Part shown: positions 44,486 through 53,907 of the stretch, one piece after another
Position numbering within the stretch: the first letter of the stretch is position 1
How the letters are laid out: every line of letters starts with the position of its first letter
Source: Arthrobacter sp. NicSoilB8
Lineage (GTDB): Bacteria > Actinomycetota > Actinomycetes > Actinomycetales > Micrococcaceae
Assembly (NCBI RefSeq): GCF_019977355.1
Contig: NZ_AP024655.1
Coordinates: 4,862,919 to 4,926,918 of the forward strand
Length of the DNA: 64,000 bases
Reading direction: 5' to 3'
The notes under the pieces: model-generated
The model's input: the letters and a program-made list of their open reading frames with translations, nothing else
Databases searched by the model: none
What the model was told of the DNA's origin: nothing
Position numbers and translations under genes: made by a program

Positions 44486-45034
44486 ATGGCCCATCCCGTA
44501 CCGAGCGCTCCCGGCAGGAGGACAAACGCACCGTTGCCGTCGGCAATAGGTGCCAATGTCGCGCCTGTCCAGCACACGGGCCATGCCTCGCTGCCCACCG
44601 TGGAGGAAATCTCCGCCGGCGGCGTCGTGGTGGATATGTCCGACGCCGAACTGCGGGTTGCGATTATCGCCCGCCTCAACCGCGGCGGCCGGCTCGAATG
44701 GTGCCTGCCGAAGGGACATCCGGAGGGCAAGGAAAGCAACGAGGAAGCCGCCGTCCGCGAGATCGCCGAGGAAACCGGGATCGAGGGCAAGATCCTGGCA
44801 CCGCTGGGAAGCATCGACTACTGGTTTACCGTGAGCGGGCACCGGGTCCATAAGACCGTGCACCATTTCCTCCTGCGTGCCACCGGCGGCGAACTGACCA
44901 TCGAGAACGATCCGGACAAGGAAGCCGTGGACGTCGCGTGGGTTCCCATCCAGGAACTGGCGCGCAAGCTATCCTTTCCCAATGAACGCCGCATCGCGGA
45001 TCTGGCCAGGGAAGTCCTCCCGGAAGAGCGCTAA
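44486..45034 (+). CDS. NUDIX hydrolase
   Basis: 182-residue NUDIX hydrolase that cleaves a nucleoside diphosphate linked to another moiety. The NUDIX box is 'GHPEGKESNEEAAVREIAEE' followed by T-G-I, matching the G-x5-E-x7-R-E-x2-E-E consensus. 'ISAGGVVVDMSDAELRVAII' is the first strand pair. ATG 44486 is the best start; a very long upstream frame extension lies antisense to the CCA enzyme and is discarded. The conserved position between cca and murJ is usual in related actinobacteria. Confidence 0.93.
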   Translation: MAHPVPSAPGRRTNAPLPSAIGANVAPVQHTGHASLPTVEEISAGGVVVDMSDAELRVAIIARLNRGGRLEWCLPKGHPEGKESNEEAAVREIAEETGIEGKILAPLGSIDYWFTVSGHRVHKTVHHFLLRATGGELTIENDPDKEAVDVAWVPIQELARKLSFPNERRIADLAREVLPEER

Positions 45035-45074
45035 GGCTTCCGGGGCGGCCGGTGACGGCCGCGGATAGCGACTA

Positions 45075-47171
45075 ATGCCCCGCCCGGGTGAGACGATGAA
45101 GACGATGTCATCAGCCAAACCCGCCCCCGTCCCCTCCGGCCCCGCCGATTCCAAAGCTGTCCAGTCCGGAGAAGCCCGTTCCAGCGCCATCATGGCCGCC
45201 GGAACCCTCGTGTCGCGTTTCCTTGGCTTCGCCAAGACCTGGATGCTGGCGGCCGCCCTGGGCCTGGGCTCCACCGTCAATGACACCTTCATCAATGCGA
45301 ACAACCTCCCTAACCTGATCTTCCTGCTGGTGGCGGGCGGGGTGTTCAATGCTGTTCTGGTGCCGCAGATCATCAAGGCCAGCAAGGCGCCGGACAAGGG
45401 TGCGGACTACATCAGCCGGCTGCTGACGTTGGCGGTGCTGGTGCTGCTGGTGCTCACGCTGCTGGTCACGCTGCTGGCGCCTTCGGTCATTCAACTGACC
45501 ACGCAGGGGTACTCGCCGCAGCAGAAGGCCCTGGCGGTATCGTTCGCGTTCTGGTGCCTTCCGCAGATTTTCTTCTACGGCCTGTACGCCCTGCTGACGC
45601 AGGTCCTCAACGCCCACGGCGCGTTCGGGCCCGCGATGTGGGCGCCGATCGTCAACAACATCGTGGCGATCGCCGGGCTGGGCATGTTCATCGCCATCAT
45701 GGGCGCCAACGCCGTCAACCCGCACACCATCGACAACTGGGGGTCGTTCCAGACCTTCCTTGTGGCCGGGTTCTCCACGATCGGCGTGGTCGCCCAGACC
45801 GCCGTCCTGCTCATTCCCGTGTTCAGGCTCCGGCTGGGGCTGCGGCCGCGCTTCGGCTGGCGCGGGGTCGGGCTGGGCCATGCCGCGAAGCTGAGCATCT
45901 GGACCCTGGCGACGGCCGCCGTCGGACAGCTGGCCTTCCTTTACGTCATGCGCATCGCCACGATTCCGGGCGCGGAACGGCTCCGCCTTCAGCAGGCGGG
46001 GGACCCCGCGGCGGACAGCATTCCTGGCAATGCCGTGCTGGAGGTGGCCAGCCAGCTGTACCTGCTGCCGCACTCCATTATTGCCCTGTCCCTGGCCACG
46101 GTGCTGTTCAACCGGATGACCCGGGCCTCGCAGGACGGCGACCGGGCCGCGCTGCGCAACGCGCTCTCCCACGGGCTGCGGACCATGGCCGTGGCAACCG
46201 TCTTCGGCGCGCTGGCGCTCTTCGCGCTGGCCGGACCACTGGGCATGTTCTTCTCCGGCGGGGTCCGCCAGGACGGCGTCATGCTGGCCCAAACCCTCAC
46301 GATCCTGGCCCTCAGCACCCCTTTCATGAGCGCCAACTTCATGATGTCGCGGGTGTTTTACGCCAATGAGGACGCCCGGACGCCGTTCTTCATCCAACTG
46401 GTACTGGCGCTGGTCAACCTGGCGTCCGCGTTCGTGATCCAGTTCCTGCCGTTCGATCAGATCATCTTCGCCATCGCCATCCTCTATACCGGCGGCAACA
46501 TTCTCTCCGTGATTGTCAGCGCGGTCTTCCTGCGCCGGCTCCTGGGCCATTTGGACGGCCCGCGCATCGCCAGCTCCTACATCCGCATGGGATACGCGGC
46601 CCTGGGTTCCGCCCTGGCCGGGGCCGTGGCCTTGTGGCTGCTGGGCAGCTATAACCCCGACGGCTTCGCCTGGAGCGACCGGATCGCCGCCCTGGTGACG
46701 ATCGCCGTCGTCGGTCCCGTCATGCTGGCCGCCTACTTCCTGCTGCTGAAGATGTTCCGGGTCACCGAACTCCAGGACCTCCTGCAGCCCCTTCTGGGGC
46801 GGCTGCGGCGGCGCGCCGCCGCAGCGCCGGGCACCGAGCCCGGCGCCGAGACCCTGACCGAAGGCGCAGCGGAGATGCGGAGGGTGCCGGAGCGGGCCAC
46901 AATCTCCGTGGACACGGGCCTGATCCCGCGTATTTCCGGCGAGTTCGACGCCGCGTCCTTCCGGGCGGGTCCCGACATCCGGGAAGAAGACGCCTTCGCC
47001 AACGGCCGGCCGGCCGGTCCGGAGGGCGGCTACCTGCCGGCAGAAGATCTCCCGAGCACCGCGCAGGGCGGCTTGGGCCGGGGCGATGTTCCGTTGCCGG
47101 GCCGCCGGACCTATCAGGGGCCGGCCGGGCACAACCCCTATTTCCCGTTCAACCGGAAAAAGAAAAAATGA
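45075..47171 (+). CDS. murJ: Lipid II flippase MurJ
   Basis: Membrane protein of the MOP superfamily that flips the peptidoglycan precursor lipid II. About 14 helices span residues 35-560; 'GTLVSRFLGFAKTWMLAAAL' and 'DTFINANNLPNLIFLLVAGG' are the diagnostic first helices, and 'MTRASQDGDRAALRNALSHG' is the conserved loop. A cytoplasmic C-terminal tail of about 130 residues is polar. Starts at 45096 and 45105 are also possible; no clear ribosome-binding site separates them. In mycobacteria the orthologue continues into a pseudokinase domain. Here that part appears as the next gene. Confidence 0.93.
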   Translation: MPRPGETMKTMSSAKPAPVPSGPADSKAVQSGEARSSAIMAAGTLVSRFLGFAKTWMLAAALGLGSTVNDTFINANNLPNLIFLLVAGGVFNAVLVPQIIKASKAPDKGADYISRLLTLAVLVLLVLTLLVTLLAPSVIQLTTQGYSPQQKALAVSFAFWCLPQIFFYGLYALLTQVLNAHGAFGPAMWAPIVNNIVAIAGLGMFIAIMGANAVNPHTIDNWGSFQTFLVAGFSTIGVVAQTAVLLIPVFRLRLGLRPRFGWRGVGLGHAAKLSIWTLATAAVGQLAFLYVMRIATIPGAERLRLQQAGDPAADSIPGNAVLEVASQLYLLPHSIIALSLATVLFNRMTRASQDGDRAALRNALSHGLRTMAVATVFGALALFALAGPLGMFFSGGVRQDGVMLAQTLTILALSTPFMSANFMMSRVFYANEDARTPFFIQLVLALVNLASAFVIQFLPFDQIIFAIAILYTGGNILSVIVSAVFLRRLLGHLDGPRIASSYIRMGYAALGSALAGAVALWLLGSYNPDGFAWSDRIAALVTIAVVGPVMLAAYFLLLKMFRVTELQDLLQPLLGRLRRRAAAAPGTEPGAETLTEGAAEMRRVPERATISVDTGLIPRISGEFDAASFRAGPDIREEDAFANGRPAGPEGGYLPAEDLPSTAQGGLGRGDVPLPGRRTYQGPAGHNPYFPFNRKKKK

Positions 47172-47342
47172 GTTCGGCCCCGTTTCAAACAGCCATGCTC
47201 ACGCGGCCCGGACAGAGCATCGGCTAGGATCGAAGACTAACAAGGGGAGTTGCAGACCAGCGGTCAACCGGCTTGCCGGAGGACACACGGTTGCTCGCGG
47301 AGTGACCACGTCGGCAGATCCCGGACAGTCTAGGAGGAGCCC

Positions 47343-48917
47343 GTGTCCCACCCGATCGATGTCGGATCAGTACTCGGTGGCCGCTACAAGGTCACTGCCA
47401 CCGTACTGACCTCACATGACCAGGATCTGGTGCTGGACGGTGTCGACCAGGTGCTCAACAGGCCCGTGAGCATTCTCGTCGCCGGACCGGGCAACGCCGA
47501 TCAGGTGGCCCGGAGCGCGCGGGAAGTGGCCACCGGCGAACGGCCGGGCAGCGTGCAGATCCTTGACCTTGGCGTCAGCGATTCCACCACGTATCTGATC
47601 ACCAACCACACGTCGGCGGCGGATCTGCTGGATCTCGTGGTGTCGTCCAACCCGCCGTATATCGAACCTTTCTTCACGGACACGCTGGGCAGCGAGATCT
47701 TCGGGCAGGCGCGTTCCCACGAACCCGAAACTTACGACGGACTCTACGACGACGAGGAAGTCGACGCCGGGTACATCAACTACGGGCACGCCCAGCCGGT
47801 AGCCGGCGAGCCGCAGGCTTCCCCGGTGGCACCGCCCGCCGGAGTTCCCTCACGGCCTTCGTCCGCACCCTCGGCCGCGGCCGGCGCGGCGGCCGCAGGG
47901 GCCGCTGCAGGGGCGGCGGCCGCAGGGTCCGCGAAAGCTCCCCAAACCCCGCGAACTGCTCCACAATCGTCCGCACGGCAGGAGACCACGGCACCGCAGC
48001 CCATCCAGGAGGGCGCAGCGCCCCGCCCGGCCGAGCCGGCAGCGCAGCAGCCCGCCACCGCCGCGGCACCTAAAGTCTCCCGGTGGTCCGACGACGACTA
48101 CACCGGCGGCGATCAAGGGGGCAGCCGAGACCACGAGGGAAGCGCCGCCGGCGCCGGGCTCGCCGGGGCAGGTTTCGACACCGCGGACCGCGCGCCGGGC
48201 AACTTCCCTGCCTCCGCCCGTGCCGCCGTCGAGGAAGAGGACGAGTACGAGTACGAAGACGAGCCGCGCCGGGAGCCCCGCTCCATGCGCTGGCTGGTCG
48301 GCGGCCTGCTGGCCGCTGTCCTGGTGGTGGGCCTCGTCTTCGCGGTCACCAACCTCGGCAGCCTTTTCAAGAGCAGCCCCCCGACGACCGCCGCATCCTC
48401 CGCGCAGTCCGGCACGCCGGAACAGTCAACGGGGCAACCGTCGTCCACCGCCAGTGAGGCACCGGCAGCAGGGCCGCCCGTCATCGAGGACGTGACGCGA
48501 CTGGGCAACTTCGATTTCGCCGGGACCTACGATGCCGACCTCGTCAAGACCTTTGACGGAAACGGCGCGAGCTTCTGGTCCGACATGGAATTCGCCACCG
48601 ACGACTGGGGCGGCCTTGCGTCCGAGGTTCCCCTGGTCGTCAAGCTGAAGGGCCCCTCCAAGGTCTCCTCCGTCACCCTGAGCCAGCTCGGCGCCTCCGG
48701 TGGCAGCATCAGCGTCTTCACCAACGACAAGCCTTCCCTGGACGGCGCAAAGCAGATTGGCAGCAACAGCTTCACCTCTCCGGACCTGACCATGCCGCTG
48801 TCTGAACCGGTCACGGCGCAGTACGTGATCGTGTCCATCAAGACGCTTCCGAAGCTGGCGGCCCCCAAGACCCGCTATGGCTACGGCCTGCGCCTGGCCG
48901 AGATCAAGGTGCAGTAG
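47343..48917 (+). CDS. Membrane protein with kinase-like N-terminus and discoidin-like C-terminus
   Basis: 524-residue protein. The first 110 residues ('GSVLGGRYKVTATVLTSHDQ', 'LDGVDQVLNRPVSILVAGPG', 'TTYLITNHTSAADLLDLVV') resemble the N-lobe of Ser/Thr protein kinases but lack the catalytic loop, so it is probably a pseudokinase fragment. Residues about 150-310 are Ala/Pro and acidic low complexity. One helix follows at about 317-340 ('MRWLVGGLLAAVLVVGLVFA'), then a Ser/Thr-rich linker and an extracellular beta-sandwich (about 380-524) like F5/8-type domains. GTG 47343 has AGGAGG upstream. It follows murJ and matches the missing part of mycobacterial MviN. Confidence 0.8.
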   Translation: MSHPIDVGSVLGGRYKVTATVLTSHDQDLVLDGVDQVLNRPVSILVAGPGNADQVARSAREVATGERPGSVQILDLGVSDSTTYLITNHTSAADLLDLVVSSNPPYIEPFFTDTLGSEIFGQARSHEPETYDGLYDDEEVDAGYINYGHAQPVAGEPQASPVAPPAGVPSRPSSAPSAAAGAAAAGAAAGAAAAGSAKAPQTPRTAPQSSARQETTAPQPIQEGAAPRPAEPAAQQPATAAAPKVSRWSDDDYTGGDQGGSRDHEGSAAGAGLAGAGFDTADRAPGNFPASARAAVEEEDEYEYEDEPRREPRSMRWLVGGLLAAVLVVGLVFAVTNLGSLFKSSPPTTAASSAQSGTPEQSTGQPSSTASEAPAAGPPVIEDVTRLGNFDFAGTYDADLVKTFDGNGASFWSDMEFATDDWGGLASEVPLVVKLKGPSKVSSVTLSQLGASGGSISVFTNDKPSLDGAKQIGSNSFTSPDLTMPLSEPVTAQYVIVSIKTLPKLAAPKTRYGYGLRLAEIKVQ

Positions 48918-49083
48918 CGGACCCGGTGCGGTAATCGGGCTGCGCCGGAGCGGGCTGAGTCCTGGCTGTCCCGGGCAGCAGCGGGCCTGTAATCGAGCCT
49001 GTAATGCCGGGCTGTCTCCGGCCTTGGTCCCGGCAACCCGGTACCCTGAGTAGTGGTGTCGCTCCGTGACGCCCATTTCGGCC

Positions 49084-49109
49084 GGAATATTCAGCACCCG
49101 GCAATAGTT
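49084..49109 (+). promoter_or_regulatory. SigR/SigH-type promoter of trxB-trxA
   Basis: GGAAT (49084-49088), 18 bases, then GTT (49107-49109). This is exactly the GGAAT-N18-GTT consensus of SigR (Streptomyces) and SigH (mycobacteria) thiol-stress promoters, located 60 bases upstream of the trxB start. trxBA is a classic target of that sigma factor. Confidence 0.8.
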
Positions 49110-49168
49110 GTGCCATGTGGCCGGCCATCGAGGCGGGCGCATCGACAAAGGAAGAGGTTCACCGTTCA

Positions 49169-50125
49169 GTGAGCAACGCAGAAAACACTGCCTCCGAAGT
49201 ACGTGATGTCATCATCGTCGGCTCCGGCCCGGCGGGCTACACCGCGGCGGTGTACACGGCGCGCGCGAACCTGAAGCCGCTGCTCCTGGCAGGCTCGGTA
49301 ACCGCCGGCGGCGAACTGATGAACACCACGGACGTGGAGAACTACCCCGGGTTCCCCGACGGCATCATGGGTCCTGACCTCATGGAGAACTTCGAGAAGC
49401 AGGCTGCCCGCTTTGGCACCGAGATCCAGTTTGAGGACGTCACCGAGCTGGACCTCGACGGCGACATCAAGACCGTCACGATCGGCACGGGGGAGACCTT
49501 CAAGGCCCGTTCCATCATCCTGTCCACCGGCTCGGCCTACCGCGAGCTTGGGTTGCCGAACGAGAAGCGGCTGTCCGGCCACGGTGTCAGCTGGTGTGCA
49601 ACCTGCGACGGTTTCTTCTTCAAGGATCAGGACATCGCCGTGATCGGCGGCGGCGACTCCGCCATGGAAGAGGCACTGTTCCTCACCAAGTTCGCCAGGA
49701 CCGTCACCGTGGTTCACCGACGCGATGCCCTCCGGGCTTCGAAGATCATGGCTGACCGCGCCCTGGCCCACGAGAAGATCAACTTCGTGTGGAACACCGG
49801 CGTGGAGGACGTCTTGGGTCAGGACAAGGTCACCGGTTTGCGGTTGAAGAACCTTGTGGACGGCACGGAATCCGAACTCGCCGTGACCGGCGTCTTCGTG
49901 GCGATCGGCAACGATCCCCGCACCGACCTGGTCAAGGGCAAGCTCGATCTCACCGCCGAGGGAACCATCGCCGTGGACGGTCGCACGTCTAAGACCAGCA
50001 TCCAAGGCGTCTTCGCCGCCGGCGACGTCATTGATCCCACCTACCGCCAGGCGATCACCGCATCGGGTTCCGGCTGTGTGGCAGCCCTCGACGTCGAACA
50101 CTACCTCGCAGATTTCCACGCCTAA
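49169..50125 (+). CDS. trxB: Thioredoxin-disulfide reductase
   Basis: 318-residue flavoenzyme that uses NADPH to reduce thioredoxin. The FAD-binding motif is 'DVIIVGSGPAGYTAAVYTAR', the redox centre 'SWCATCDGFFFKDQ' (C-A-T-C), the NADPH motif 'VIGGGDSAMEEALFLTKFA', and the C-terminal 'IQGVFAAGDVIDPTYRQAIT'. The frame is open to 49115, but GTG 49169 with a GAAGAGG upstream begins the homologous part. Driven by the SigR-type promoter upstream and followed by trxA after 39 bases. Confidence 0.95.
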   Translation: MSNAENTASEVRDVIIVGSGPAGYTAAVYTARANLKPLLLAGSVTAGGELMNTTDVENYPGFPDGIMGPDLMENFEKQAARFGTEIQFEDVTELDLDGDIKTVTIGTGETFKARSIILSTGSAYRELGLPNEKRLSGHGVSWCATCDGFFFKDQDIAVIGGGDSAMEEALFLTKFARTVTVVHRRDALRASKIMADRALAHEKINFVWNTGVEDVLGQDKVTGLRLKNLVDGTESELAVTGVFVAIGNDPRTDLVKGKLDLTAEGTIAVDGRTSKTSIQGVFAAGDVIDPTYRQAITASGSGCVAALDVEHYLADFHA

Positions 50126-50164
50126 ACGGCGCGCTGCAACCCACCGAAGAGAGAGACACAGGTT

Positions 50165-50491
50165 ATGAGCAACGCAAAAGACGTAACAGACGCCAGCTTC
50201 AGCACCGATGTACTGGCTTCCGACAAGCCGGTCATTGTGGACTTCTGGGCTGAATGGTGCGGCCCCTGCCGCAAGCTCGGCCCGATTTTGGATGAGATCT
50301 CCGTGGAGTACGGCGAGAAGGTGGATGTGGTCAAGGTAAACGTTGACGACAACCCGGCCATCGCGGCCGAGTACGGCATCACCTCCATCCCGGCCGTCTA
50401 CCTTTTCCAGGGCGGCGAGGTCAAGAGCACCGTCATCGGCGCACGGCCCAAGCAGTTCTTCGAGAAGGAATTCGCGGACGTCCTGTCCTAG
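50165..50491 (+). CDS. trxA: Thioredoxin
   Basis: 108-residue thioredoxin. The active site '[18 protein letters not shown]' has the C-G-P-C redox pair at residues 32 and 35, and the cis-proline region is '[16 protein letters not shown]'. Reduced by the TrxB encoded just upstream; the pair forms the main protein disulfide-reducing system. A strong intrinsic terminator follows at 50632. Confidence 0.96.
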   Translation: MSNAKDVTDASFSTDVLASDKPVIVDFWAEWCGPCRKLGPILDEISVEYGEKVDVVKVNVDDNPAIAAEYGITSIPAVYLFQGGEVKSTVIGARPKQFFEKEFADVLS

Positions 50492-50631
50492 TTCCCGGCA
50501 TGCCGGGTTTCTGGCAGACCTAGTTTCTGGCATGGCTTCGCGGTTAGTTTCCCTGATACTGCCCAGTAAGTTCCACAGCACCCCTTCCAGGGCCCGGAAC
50601 AGCCCGGCGGGTAGTTCGAGACCGACCGATG

Positions 50632-50664
50632 GTGGCCCCCGCTTCACGCGGGGGCCACTTTTTT
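50632..50664 (+). terminator. Intrinsic terminator after trxA
   Basis: Perfect 11-bp stem GTGGCCCCCGC / GCGGGGGCCAC, loop TTCAC, immediately followed by six T residues (50659-50664). It is a textbook rho-independent terminator and marks the end of the trxBA operon. Confidence 0.95.
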
Positions 50665-50907
50665 GTCCCAATTGCGGCTCTGCAGGAGAGCGGGCGCCTA
50701 CGTGGGACTTATCGGCATGTATTGAATTCGCGGGGACAATCTTTATCGGTTTTCTAGGGATGTCTTTTTTTGAGGCAACCGATCTTCGAGTTGATGATTG
50801 TCCCTGGATGCTAACGGGGGGTGAAGAGCGGGCTGCGGCTGCCGAGTCGGCACGGCGAAGGCGTCAACGCACCCTGAGGGCTGCCGAGACTGGTTAAGCG
50901 CTGCCTT

Positions 50908-50923
50908 TGTTTCACGTGAAACA
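50908..50923. promoter_or_regulatory. parS site 1
   Basis: TGTTTCACGTGAAACA, a perfect match to the bacterial parS palindrome bound by ParB, which is encoded at 57789. Confidence 0.95.
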
Positions 50924-51142
50924 TCTGCGTCCATGCGTCTCTGTGTTCACCTCACTCGGCGGCTCGGCGAAACATCGTGGTGCAGCCATCGTGGAGTCTG
51001 CACCACGGTGACGCTCACGGTAGCGGTCGCGGTAGGGGTCGCGGGACGATCGCGTGGCCGAAACACGATGTTCAATGGCCGACGCAGAAGGAAGGGAAAT
51101 CCACTAACGCGTGTGGTTGTGACGCCACATCCGCCCGGCTGG

Positions 51143-51158
51143 TGTTTCACGTGAAACA
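51143..51158. promoter_or_regulatory. parS site 2
   Basis: Perfect 16-base parS palindrome, 235 bases from site 1. Confidence 0.95.
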
Positions 51159-51623
51159 GACACCGGGGAGAAGCCAGTTGTGCGAACTTTGAGCTGGCAA
51201 CAGATACGACGCCGCAGGGATGAATGCCGGGGAGTAGGCGCGGTCACGGCAGGACTCACATGCAGCCAAGCTCCCAATAGTGGGTTCCAATGTCGACCTC
51301 CAAATGCAATGCGGTGCGCTCCGTATGCGGTCGAAGGTGGAACCCGGCGGAATGCAGAATGACAGCCCCATCGGAGCTGCGGGCATCTTTCTCCCATTTC
51401 CTTCGGTTGCATCGAAAGGGACAAATTCCGGGCCTGGAAGACGGCCGAACTGCGACATTGCGACCCAATCGCCGAATGGCCATCCCCGCCCTGCCAGTGT
51501 CCTGAACGGCAGTGGCGGACCATCCATTCGCCCTAATCCAGCACCACCATCCCCGGCAGCACCACCCGGGAGCCAATCCCGGCGGTACCAACTTCTGGTA
51601 GCTGCCTCACCCAAGACTGCCGG

Positions 51624-51639
51624 TGTTTCACGTGAAACA
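51624..51639. promoter_or_regulatory. parS site 3
   Basis: Perfect 16-base parS palindrome. Confidence 0.95.
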
Positions 51640-51742
51640 TTCCGGCCGCCGTCCGGACGCTCCAGACGGCCAGAAAGTTGATCCGCTGGCGAGCGTCGCC
51701 GGCCCTCGCGGACTCATCCAGGCGAGCCTGGGGCTCAGTCGA

Positions 51743-51758
51743 TGTTTCACGTGAAACA
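51743..51758. promoter_or_regulatory. parS site 4
   Basis: Perfect 16-base parS palindrome, 119 bases from site 3; sites 1-4 lie within 850 bases. Confidence 0.95.
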
Positions 51759-52096
51759 CCGCCGAACCTGCGGACAGTTCCTAAACGAGACTGAACTATT
51801 AGATACTCATCAATGAAGCCGAGCCTCACCCCTCGCCTGCCGCTTCAGGACTGTCCAATCACGATCCTATGGGAGATCTTTTCTCCTCATTGACGCTTCT
51901 CTTCGGCGTGGATCAGCGGTTCTTCCGGGCCCGGAGCAGAGAGCACGTTAGTACTGGGGTGACGAATATGCCCTACGAATCCCGAGCTGGGGTGCCGTGC
52001 GGATATCCTCGATAGCAATCCCACCCCGGTCAAAACCCGACCACGTGGCCAAGCTCCCTTCGCGACTTCAATAGGTCCAGATCGACAGTGCCGCGC

Positions 52097-52112
52097 CGTT
52101 TCACGTGAAACA
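52097..52112. promoter_or_regulatory. parS site 5
   Basis: CGTTTCACGTGAAACA, 15 of 16 bases; the inner 14-base palindrome is intact. Confidence 0.92.
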
Positions 52113-53433
52113 TCATGCCCGCCGGCCCGCGGTCCCAACCTCCGATACGAAACCGGCGGGGCTCGCCCTCGCGCCAGGGCGCGTGCAAGTGCCAGACCAG
52201 GCCAGGCCGGCCCAAAGTGAGCCCGCCGGCAGCTGACGGCGCCGGGATTTATACGTCTGGGAGAACGCCCCGGGGAGCCTCCTAATGGTGGGGGACTGAT
52301 TTCCCGGCCGAGTGGTGTCCCACCATCCACCCCGATGACTGCTCGATCTCTGACGGACATCATGGCGGTGGATCGCTAGCCTAGCCCCATGGATGGAGTC
52401 GGCGGGCAGCCTTCAGTCCTCTAGGTCCACCGTGCTCAGCAAATCGGCCCGCAATGCCTCGGCAGCATGGACCTTCGCGATGAAAGGGAAGGGGAACACG
52501 GGCGTCCACCCCGGGCCACGCCCGCCGTGTGCAAGCCCCAAGCGGCCATGCCCGGTCCTTAACCTGTCATCCCGATGAGGACAGCGCAGGGCTTTCTGCC
52601 GGCGCCGGTGGTTAGCAGGAAGCGTCGACGGGAAGCCTGGATCTCGCCGCACGTTAGCGGAGAGATTTGTATCTGGCAACTGCACGCAATCACCGAGCGG
52701 ATACTTCCTGACTGTGGCACCGCCCCGGTCTGGATTCAGATTCACAGGCCGGATTGGATCTGTGGTCGGTATATCAGCGGACCAATCCCGCCCAACATAG
52801 TCAGAAATGCGGCCTGTAACGTCATCAAAGCGGGCCTGTATACAGCTTGTCCATCCCCATCTCGGCCATGTTGGCTCGCTCCCGTCGACGTCTCGAACGG
52901 GCATCCGGCTCGTTCACCACCGGCCCAGGTCCAGTGACATGTCCAGCTCAAGTACTTTGAAGCTCCACAGGAACGGTCTATCCAATGCAGCTAATTCCTC
53001 CTGATCTGTCCGGCGGGGGATCAGTTGTCCAGTGATCCCCATTCGCGGGTGCCGCACAGCAGCAGTTCCCCGCTTCCGCAAGAGAGAGTGCATTTCCCTC
53101 CTAGTCCCATGTGCGTGACGTGGCGTCGCCAATCGTAGACTCCAACGCCCGCCTCTGTTGCAGACTCCCACAGACCTCAGCTTCTTGTGCGAAGTGACCA
53201 ACTAAGGGCATCCGCAGGGCCCTCGAGGGATAGCCGGATGCGGCCGAAGTCCATCAGTGGACGTCCCTTCAGTTGGCGAGGGGCCGCACCGACGAGCCCT
53301 CACCATCAGCTTCTGCGCCAGCAGCCCTGTCAACCAGTGAGTGGAGTCGGGCATTGGAGGCAGCCAATATTCGGGGCGATCAGTCACGTCCGGACGACGA
53401 GGACTTTGACTGTCCCGTCGATTTATCGCGAGT

Positions 53434-53488
53434 TCTCCACAGAAGTTATTCACACGGTTATCCACAGGCCCTGAGAGATTATTCACAC
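53434..53488 (+). repeat. DnaA-box-like cluster, left part
   Basis: Four same-orientation 9-mers: TTCTCCACA (53434), TTATTCACA (53447), TTATCCACA (53459, perfect consensus) and TTATTCACA (53480). Spacing is 13, 12 and 21 bases. Such dense arrays are otherwise typical of replication origins or DnaA-titration loci. Confidence 0.7.
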
Positions 53489-53703
53489 CCACATGCTGCA
53501 GGCCACAAGCCTGGCATCTAGAGGTGAGATGTAGTCAGATGATCCGGCCCCACGATGCCCATGGCTGGCTGGCAGAAGGCATTCGACCATCCCAGGCAAC
53601 GGCCGCGAAAGTTCGCCCAGATCAACGAGAAATTAACCATTGGGCGGCGATTTTATACGTAGTGCTCCAAGGCCGCCGGAGCGTTGTTCCCGACGACAAA
53701 TCA

Positions 53704-53719
53704 TGTTTCACGTGAAACC
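53704..53719. promoter_or_regulatory. parS site 6
   Basis: TGTTTCACGTGAAACC, 15 of 16 bases, lying between the two halves of the DnaA-box-like cluster. Confidence 0.92.
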
Positions 53720-53807
53720 GAATGAGAGATTCGCAGTAAGCATCGGATCATACAGAACCACATGAACGGCTTCGTTCTCCGGTGTTGGCTCAGGGAGAAT
53801 CGTCGTC

Positions 53808-53907
53808 CAATCCACAAAGTTATCCACAGTAACATCCACCGCCCTATCCACTGCACTATCCACTGAGCAAGCAGCGAATTTGCTGCCGCTGATGAGCCTG
53901 TGGATTA
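53808..53907. repeat. DnaA-box-like cluster, right part
   Basis: Contains CAATCCACA (53808), TTATCCACA (53820, perfect), ACATCCACC (near 53832), CTATCCACT (53844), CTATCCACT (53856) and, on the reverse strand, TAATCCACA (53899-53907). The middle boxes recur every 12 bases. Confidence 0.65.

Noticed and set aside
45111..47132. 673-residue reverse frame over murJ
   Set aside because: Antisense shadow; Arg/Gln/His-rich with no membrane or domain features.
50743..50934. 63-residue reverse ORF covering parS site 1
   Set aside because: It is open only because the parS sequence reads as VSRET in this frame; no start signal or family.
52413..52904. 163-residue reverse ORF in the parS region; its C-terminus (KVHAAEALRADLLSTVDLED) looks somewhat protein-like
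   Set aside because: No ribosome-binding site, no recognisable family and a noncoding-like first two thirds. At most a remnant of a lost gene.
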